The notes under the pieces were generated by a model. That model ran no database searches. It was not told the DNA's origin and saw only the letters and a program-made list of their open reading frames with translations. DNA of 64,000 bases from Leptolyngbyaceae cyanobacterium JSC-12 (GTDB lineage Bacteria > Cyanobacteriota > Cyanobacteriia > Leptolyngbyales > Leptolyngbyaceae): positions 3,979,912-4,043,911 of the forward strand of contig CM001633.1 in NCBI GenBank assembly GCA_000309945.1, read 5' to 3'. Position numbers and translations under genes: made by a program. Shown here in pieces: positions 59,195-64,000 of this stretch. The stretch's first letter is position 1; every line of letters begins with the position of its first letter.

Positions 59195-60505
59195 ATGTTG
59201 CGAATTATCACTCAGCGGGCTGAGGCACGATCTGAACTGCGTCGTATCTGTGACCGCACCCATGACGACCAAGTCCTTCATAAGGAGGCAACTGTACGGG
59301 AAGTGCTTCAAGCGGTGCAGCGCCAGGGAGATAGAGCAGTTCTGCACTATACCTCAGAGTTTGACCATCTTGAGCTGAAAGTTGATGACTTGCAAGTAAG
59401 CGGTTCGGAACTGGATGCTGCTTATCAGCAGGTATCAAAAGAGCTTTTGGATGCGATTCGCCTAGCGTGTCGGCAAATTGAAGCATTTCATCGCCAACGG
59501 GTTCCCAAAAGTTGGGTACATTTTGGCGAAGACGAAATTGTACTCGGGAAACGATACACACCAGTTGACCGGGCAGGAATTTACGTTCCAGGAGGGCAGG
59601 CATCTTATCCCAGTACCGTGTTGATGAATGCGATTCCAGCCAAAGTCGCTAAGGTTCCTCGTATTGTGATGGTGACACCGCCAGGATCGGACAAGGGAAT
59701 CAACCCAGCTGTTTTGGTGGCTGCTCAGGAAGCGGGGATCGAGGAGATTTATCGGATCGGTGGGGCACAGGCGATCGCTGCTCTAGCCTACGGTACTGAA
59801 ACAATTCCCAAAGTGGATGTGATTACGGGACCAGGAAATATTTATGTTACCCTGGCGAAAAAAATTGTTTTCGGAGCCGTTGGGATTGATTCCCTGGCAG
59901 GTCCCTCCGAGGTATTGGTCATCGCTGACAAAACAGCCAATCCAGTTTTTGTTGCCGCAGATATGCTGGCGCAGGCAGAACACGACCAGATGGCATCTGC
60001 TATTTTGCTCACGGATGATTCAGTCCTGGCGCGAAAAGTGGTGGATGAAGTTGAACGGCAACTCAGTGACCATCCGCGACGGCTTCTGACTGAGAAGGCG
60101 ATCGCTCACTATGGCTTGGTCGTCGTCGTCGAATCTCTAGAGATGGCAGCGGAACTATCCAATGAATTTGCACCAGAACACCTAGAATTAGAAGTGGCTG
60201 ATCCCTGGGCATTGCTAGAACATATTCGCCATGCTGGAGCAATCTTTCTCGGATGCTCAACCCCGGAAGCCGTGGGTGATTACCTAGCAGGTCCTAACCA
60301 TACCTTACCCACGTCGGGTGCAGCTCGATATGCCTCTCCACTGGGTGTTGAGACATTTATGAAGCATTCCAGTCTGATTCAATACTCTCCAGCCGCATTA
60401 CAAAAAGTTGCTGGGGCGATTGATCTATTGGCAACTGCTGAAGGATTACCCTCCCATGCTGACTCAGTTCGTCTACGGATTCGAGGTAATCAAGAATTGC
60501 CGTAA
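59195..60505 (+). CDS. hisD: Histidinol dehydrogenase
   Basis: 436-aa zinc enzyme that oxidises L-histidinol to L-histidine in two steps with NAD+. Motifs: PVDRAGIYVPGGQASYPSTV, GAQAIAALAYGTETIPKVDV, TGPGNIYVTLAKK, LAGPSEVLV, AQAEHDQMASAILL, NEFAPEHLELEV and GPNHTLPTSGAARY, covering the catalytic Glu/His and zinc ligands. Complete; its 3' end overlaps the convergent SRPBCC gene by 33 bases. Confidence 0.97.
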   Translation: MLRIITQRAEARSELRRICDRTHDDQVLHKEATVREVLQAVQRQGDRAVLHYTSEFDHLELKVDDLQVSGSELDAAYQQVSKELLDAIRLACRQIEAFHRQRVPKSWVHFGEDEIVLGKRYTPVDRAGIYVPGGQASYPSTVLMNAIPAKVAKVPRIVMVTPPGSDKGINPAVLVAAQEAGIEEIYRIGGAQAIAALAYGTETIPKVDVITGPGNIYVTLAKKIVFGAVGIDSLAGPSEVLVIADKTANPVFVAADMLAQAEHDQMASAILLTDDSVLARKVVDEVERQLSDHPRRLLTEKAIAHYGLVVVVESLEMAAELSNEFAPEHLELEVADPWALLEHIRHAGAIFLGCSTPEAVGDYLAGPNHTLPTSGAARYASPLGVETFMKHSSLIQYSPAALQKVAGAIDLLATAEGLPSHADSVRLRIRGNQELP

Positions 60506-60859
60506 TTTACTCAACTGAACAGTTTGCCCTAAACCAATTGGTAGTAAGGAAATCCCCTCAATCTGAGATTGAACCCATCCCTCTCCCCAACGCCACTCAT
60601 GGAATCCATCAATTCCTTGGGACAAAAGCAAACACAGAGCATGAGGCTCTACACGTTCGACCTTGTGAGTAATTGCAATTGCTCCAGCCCAGCTCGTAAA
60701 CGTGAGTCCAGGATACAGTTCTTCAGGCAAACCGATGGAAAGGCGAAGTGGAAACAACCACTCTCGCAATCTCTCTGGTTGCATCAAAGCAGTTCGCAGC
60801 GCGTGTTCAGATGCTGGAACCTCAATCCGAATATTGCTTCTTTGAAATGATCCAAACAT
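60473..60859 (-). CDS. SRPBCC-like small protein
   Basis: 128-aa protein whose pattern (IRIEVPASEHALRTALMQPE, LREWLFPLRLSIGLPEELYP, then ITHKVERVEPHALCLLLSQG and HEWRWGEGW) suggests a START/SRPBCC helix-grip fold with a hydrophobic ligand pocket. Ligand unknown. The 3' end overlaps hisD by 33 bases on the opposite strand. Confidence 0.6.
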   Translation of the reverse strand: MFGSFQRSNIRIEVPASEHALRTALMQPERLREWLFPLRLSIGLPEELYPGLTFTSWAGAIAITHKVERVEPHALCLLLSQGIDGFHEWRWGEGWVQSQIEGISLLPIGLGQTVQLSKLRQFLITSNP

Positions 60860-60916
60860 GAATTGGGTCTATCTTTTGAAAAACAGTGCTTTCAGTATGA
60901 CAGACCCAATAACCTG

Positions 60917-61297
60917 TTAGCTGGCAATTCCGCGAGGAACCCCCTCTAACGCCTCCTCTTCCGTATCAAAGATTTCAAACACGGAATCCATCATCGTAAC
61001 TTCAAATACCAACCGTGCCTCTGGATGAACGTTACAGATTCGGAAACTGCCTCTGACTTTATCTGCGTCTCTCATTCCAGCGACTAGAGAGGTGAGTCCA
61101 GAACTATCAATAAAATTTACCTGACCCAAATTGACAACCACATGACGGCTAAGTTTAGAAATACACTCTTGAAGCTTGAGCCGGAACTGCCATGCAGTGG
61201 TAATGTCTAAGCGCCCAGATGGAGTGAGGACAATGACTGTCGTACCATCTTGGGTCGTATGAGTCTTCTGCTCCATATGTATGGATTTCTGCTCCAT
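60917..61297 (-). CDS. STAS domain protein (anti-sigma factor antagonist-like)
   Basis: 126-aa STAS protein: VIVLTPSGRLDITTAWQFRL, HVVVNLGQVNFIDSSGLTSL (serines 65-66 at the site phosphorylated in SpoIIAA-type proteins), RICNVHPEARLVFEVTMMD and FEIFDTEEEAL. It likely switches a partner kinase or phosphatase by phosphorylation. An internal ATG (MEQKTH, 61276) after a repeated MEQK-type start is an alternative. No rsbW- or rsbU-like gene is adjacent. Confidence 0.85.
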   Translation of the reverse strand: MEQKSIHMEQKTHTTQDGTTVIVLTPSGRLDITTAWQFRLKLQECISKLSRHVVVNLGQVNFIDSSGLTSLVAGMRDADKVRGSFRICNVHPEARLVFEVTMMDSVFEIFDTEEEALEGVPRGIAS

Positions 61298-61596
61298 AGG
61301 GATCGCTTACCCTCTCCTAAACGCTACGGCTAACTGGGGTGATACCAGACCAAGATCCACAACGAGCCTCGATCGCGCCAACCTGAGACAGGAAACTGCT
61401 CAACAAACGCTTCTGTCACACCAAAGCTCGACACAATGAGCTTTGATGAGCATGGCTTAGGGAACTTTGTTATACAAGTTATACAAATGATCAACTGTTG
61501 TTGCTCATTTTAGTTTTGACACAAAACCCGAAAATTACAACAATTGACGATTGATTTTGTGCCGAACTATTTCTTTACAGCCTAACCTAAATTTCC

Positions 61597-62646
61597 TCAG
61601 GACGATTGAGTCCAATTTAGCCAATCTTGTGGTTTGAGGAAGGTTTCATACAGCTCGGCTTCCCGCGAGTTAGGCTCTGGCTGATAATTGTATTCCCAGC
61701 GAACTAGTGGCGGTAAGGACATGAGAATGGATTCAGTACGACCATTGGTTTGTAAGCCGAAGATAGTGCCCCGGTCGTAGACTAGATTGAATTCCACATA
61801 CCGACCCCGACGATAAAGTTGAAAATTTCGTTCGCGATCGCCATATTCAATTGAGCGCCGACGTTCTGCAATCGGGATATACGCTGGGAGAAAGGCATTT
61901 CCACAATCATTCACAAAAGCAAATAGGTCTTCCCAAGAACGCCCTTGAACATCCCCCACAGTTTGACTATAACGAGCCGCTGGAGTGTCGATTTGGGAGC
62001 CAGGGTAGGAGACTGGATAGAGTTTGCCCTGAGCATCTTGATAATCAAAGAAAAGCCCTCCTACACCCCGTGTTTCTTGCCGATGTTTGAGATAGAAATA
62101 TTCATCACACCAGAGCTTAAACGCCTGATAGTAATGGGGATGGTGAACATCACAGGTTTGCTTTAGGGTGCGGTGAAAGTGAATCACGTCTTCTATAAAG
62201 GGGTAGTAGGGGGTGAGGTCAATTCCGCCACCAAACCACCATACTGGACCTGCCTCAAAATAACGGTAGTTGAGATGGACAGTGGGAACATAGGGATTAC
62301 GAGGATGCAGCACCATTGAGGTGCCTGTGGCATAAAATCCATGTCCTGCGGCTTCCGGTCGCTGAACCAGGATCGAAGGCGGTAAATCTTTGCCCCACAC
62401 TTCTGAGAAATTAACTCCCCCTTGTTCAAACACACCACCATCACGGAGAACACGAGAGCGACCACCGCCACCTTCTTCACGCTCCCAAGCATCTTCCCGA
62501 AACTTTCCAACTCCATCCAACTGTTCCAGCCCTTGGCAAATGTGGTCTTGCAGGCTACGCATAAATTGGCTGACTCGCTGACGAGAATCGCTAGGTGGAT
62601 AGGCTTGATCAGATGCAGTTGCTTTAGAGGTGGAAAACGCAGTCAT
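61597..62646 (-). CDS. hemF: Oxygen-dependent coproporphyrinogen III oxidase
   Basis: 349-aa enzyme converting coproporphyrinogen III to protoporphyrinogen IX using oxygen, in haem and chlorophyll synthesis. Motifs: [63 protein letters not shown] and [20 protein letters not shown]. It is full length with the normal cyanobacterial N-terminal extension. Confidence 0.97.
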   Translation of the reverse strand: MTAFSTSKATASDQAYPPSDSRQRVSQFMRSLQDHICQGLEQLDGVGKFREDAWEREEGGGGRSRVLRDGGVFEQGGVNFSEVWGKDLPPSILVQRPEAAGHGFYATGTSMVLHPRNPYVPTVHLNYRYFEAGPVWWFGGGIDLTPYYPFIEDVIHFHRTLKQTCDVHHPHYYQAFKLWCDEYFYLKHRQETRGVGGLFFDYQDAQGKLYPVSYPGSQIDTPAARYSQTVGDVQGRSWEDLFAFVNDCGNAFLPAYIPIAERRRSIEYGDRERNFQLYRRGRYVEFNLVYDRGTIFGLQTNGRTESILMSLPPLVRWEYNYQPEPNSREAELYETFLKPQDWLNWTQSS

Positions 62647-62968
62647 AGTTTTTCAAAGATCCAGGAGTAAATCAGTAAGTATTTTGCAGAGATTGAGAAT
62701 GGGTAGCTATGGCTGATTGTTGATGTTAGAGGATCAACAGTTGCTCCCAACTTTCCATCTGAGCACAGTTAGCGCCCGTAATGATTGAAGAAATGTTGAG
62801 GAACTGATCAAGGGCGATCGCTACGCCGACCTCTCCTACCTATTCCAGACAGAATGAAATTAGGCATGTAATACCGTTAAGAGTTTCTACAACTATATAA
62901 AGAAGGAACGATATTGAAGCCAGGGCGCGTAAGATGAAAGTTTAGGGTTTGACTTGTAGGGTAAACAC
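62647..62968. other. Intergenic region, no gene recognised
   Basis: About 320 bases between the divergent hemF and SRPBCC genes. Promoters for both must lie here, but no clear motif was found and no RNA gene is visible. Confidence 0.4.
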
Positions 62969-63490
62969 ATGAGGCGATTTGGGTTCCTGCCTGGTTTCAA
63001 CCGCTCCGAGAGGCATTATCCCAACAACAACCAGTTTATTAAAACCTATCAGGCAGATAGTTCTGCTTCAGTTGATGAGTTGTGGAAAAAAATTACCGAC
63101 CTGACTGATGTTTCCTGGCATCCTATCCTTGCTAGCACCAACGTCCCCAGAGGATTAGTGGTAAAACCAGGATTAATCTACCAGGGATTTACCCGCATGA
63201 TCCCAATTCCAATTCAGATTTTCGTGGAACGAGTAAGTCCCAGGGAATTATTTAGCGTTCGGATATTAGTTATGCCAGGATTGGAAGAACAAGTGACGTA
63301 TCAAGTGCGATCAACAGTATGTGGCACTTGTGTCTCCTACTCTGTCACCCTGCGAGGGTGGTTGTCTCCATTCTTTTGGTCTTTCATGCGTCCGTGCGCG
63401 GCAAAAGTTGCTCTCAAACTGGTTCAATCAGTAGAACAGGCCGTATCCGGTAACCTCAAACCAGCTAAACGAAGCTGCTTAGACTTGTGA
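62969..63490 (+). CDS. SRPBCC family protein
   Basis: 173-aa protein with a START/polyketide-cyclase-like fold: FIKTYQADSSASVDELWKKI, TDLTDVSWHPI, then PGLIYQGFTRMIPIPIQIFV and a C-terminal helix (AAKVALKLVQSVEQAVSGNL). Probably binds a hydrophobic ligand; the target is unknown. It precedes the Mrp-type gene by about 120 bases on the same strand. Confidence 0.7.
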   Translation: MRRFGFLPGFNRSERHYPNNNQFIKTYQADSSASVDELWKKITDLTDVSWHPILASTNVPRGLVVKPGLIYQGFTRMIPIPIQIFVERVSPRELFSVRILVMPGLEEQVTYQVRSTVCGTCVSYSVTLRGWLSPFFWSFMRPCAAKVALKLVQSVEQAVSGNLKPAKRSCLDL

Positions 63491-63611
63491 TAGAGCGTCT
63501 AGATAGGTACTATAAGCATCTGTTTTAAGGCTGGGTTCTCAACTGGCTCTAAGATTGAGGTGGAAGGACAACATCAGCCGAGAGACCAATCCATTTCCTT
63601 CAGAGTGAAAC

Positions 63612-64000
63612 ATGCTCGATACCCTCAGTCCAAGTTCTGTGCTTGAAGTGCTCAAGCCTGTCGAAGATCCCGAACTGCGTAAGAGTCTAGTGGATCTAAA
63701 CATGATTCGAAATGTTGAAGTGGATGGTAGTACTGTTCGCTTTACATTGGTATTGACCACGCCTGCTTGCCCTCTGCGCCAGTTCATTGTGGAGGATTGT
63801 GAACGTGCTGTTAAAACCTTACCTGGGGTGGAGACAGTCGCTGTGGAAGTAACTGCTGAAACCCCCCAACAAAAATCTCTGCCGGATCGGCAGGGAATTG
63901 ACGGTGTGAAAAATATTCTGGCGATTTCCAGCGGCAAGGGTGGCGTGGGCAAAAGCACGATCGCGGTAAATGTGGCAGTTGCCCTAGCACAGGCAGGAGC
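63612..64000 (+). CDS. Iron-sulfur cluster carrier ATPase, Mrp/ApbC family (3' end outside window)
   Basis: First ~130 residues only. An N-terminal DUF59/MIP18-like domain (VLEVLKPVEDPELRKSLVDL, TTPACPL with its cysteine) is followed by the deviant Walker A SSGKGGVGKST of Mrp/ApbC P-loop ATPases. Members move iron-sulfur clusters to target proteins. The ATG at 63612 is chosen. The gene runs off the window. Confidence 0.92.
   Translation, partial: MLDTLSPSSVLEVLKPVEDPELRKSLVDLNMIRNVEVDGSTVRFTLVLTTPACPLRQFIVEDCERAVKTLPGVETVAVEVTAETPQQKSLPDRQGIDGVKNILAISSGKGGVGKSTIAVNVAVALAQAG

Overview
The DNA looks like a chromosome segment of a filamentous cyanobacterium, probably Leptolyngbya-like (genus inferred). 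Evidence is the abundance of GCGATCGC (HIP1) octamers, the split RNA polymerase genes rpoB-rpoC1-rpoC2 with a giant rpoC2, a Rubisco accumulation factor (raf1), heptanucleotide STRR-type repeats, and several cyanobacteria-typical hypothetical proteins.

Left flank (1-8.8 kb) is ordinary chromosome: a RecB/Cas4-like nuclease, a GNAT acetyltransferase, recJ (with repeat-derived insertions), a secreted protein, a zinc-ribbon membrane protein, a glycosyltransferase-like membrane protein, raf1 and tRNA-Ala(GGC).

The middle (8.8-42 kb) is an accessory and defence island. It opens with decayed genes (transposase, HTH gene), an XRE regulator and a DUF2779 nuclease. Next comes a mosaic (11.5-13.6 kb) in which two toxin-antitoxin operons (DUF433/DUF5615 and HicB/HicA) alternate with three broken pieces of one M15-peptidase-like gene. 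A two-gene operon follows: a HEPN-like protein translationally coupled to an 891-aa protein with a ParA-type KGGVGR P-loop plus a second P-loop ATPase; this is the best candidate here for an uncharacterised system. Then a phosphorothioation-associated methyltransferase and an HsdR-N-like nuclease point away from an operon that I read as the single-strand DNA phosphorothioation defence system SspBCD-SspFGH (19.9-34.5 kb). In it, SspB (DUF4007), SspC (ATPase) and SspD (PAPS-reductase-like) would be the modification part, and SspF, SspG and SspH (homologues of DptF/G/H) the restriction part. A Uma2-type nuclease gene sits inside the operon.

The sulfur donor gene sspA (cysteine desulfurase) has been disrupted and displaced. 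An insertion sequence landed on the sspH stop codon. Just beyond it lies a frameshifted sspA remnant, then a decayed ParE-type toxin-antitoxin pair, a duplicated Uma2 + sspA-5'-end unit, and finally a full-length sspA at 39.2 kb. A second inverted copy of the same IS closes the region. Each IS copy has its own 9-bp target duplication, so they are independent insertions.

Right flank (42-64 kb) is core chromosome: MerR regulator, pgm, moaC, tRNA-Arg(ACG), an MMADHC-like protein, cupin, thioredoxin-like ferredoxin, rpoC2-rpoC1-rpoB, tatD-type nuclease, rpsT, hisD, STAS protein, hemF, SRPBCC proteins and the start of an Mrp/ApbC-type ATPase cut by the window end.
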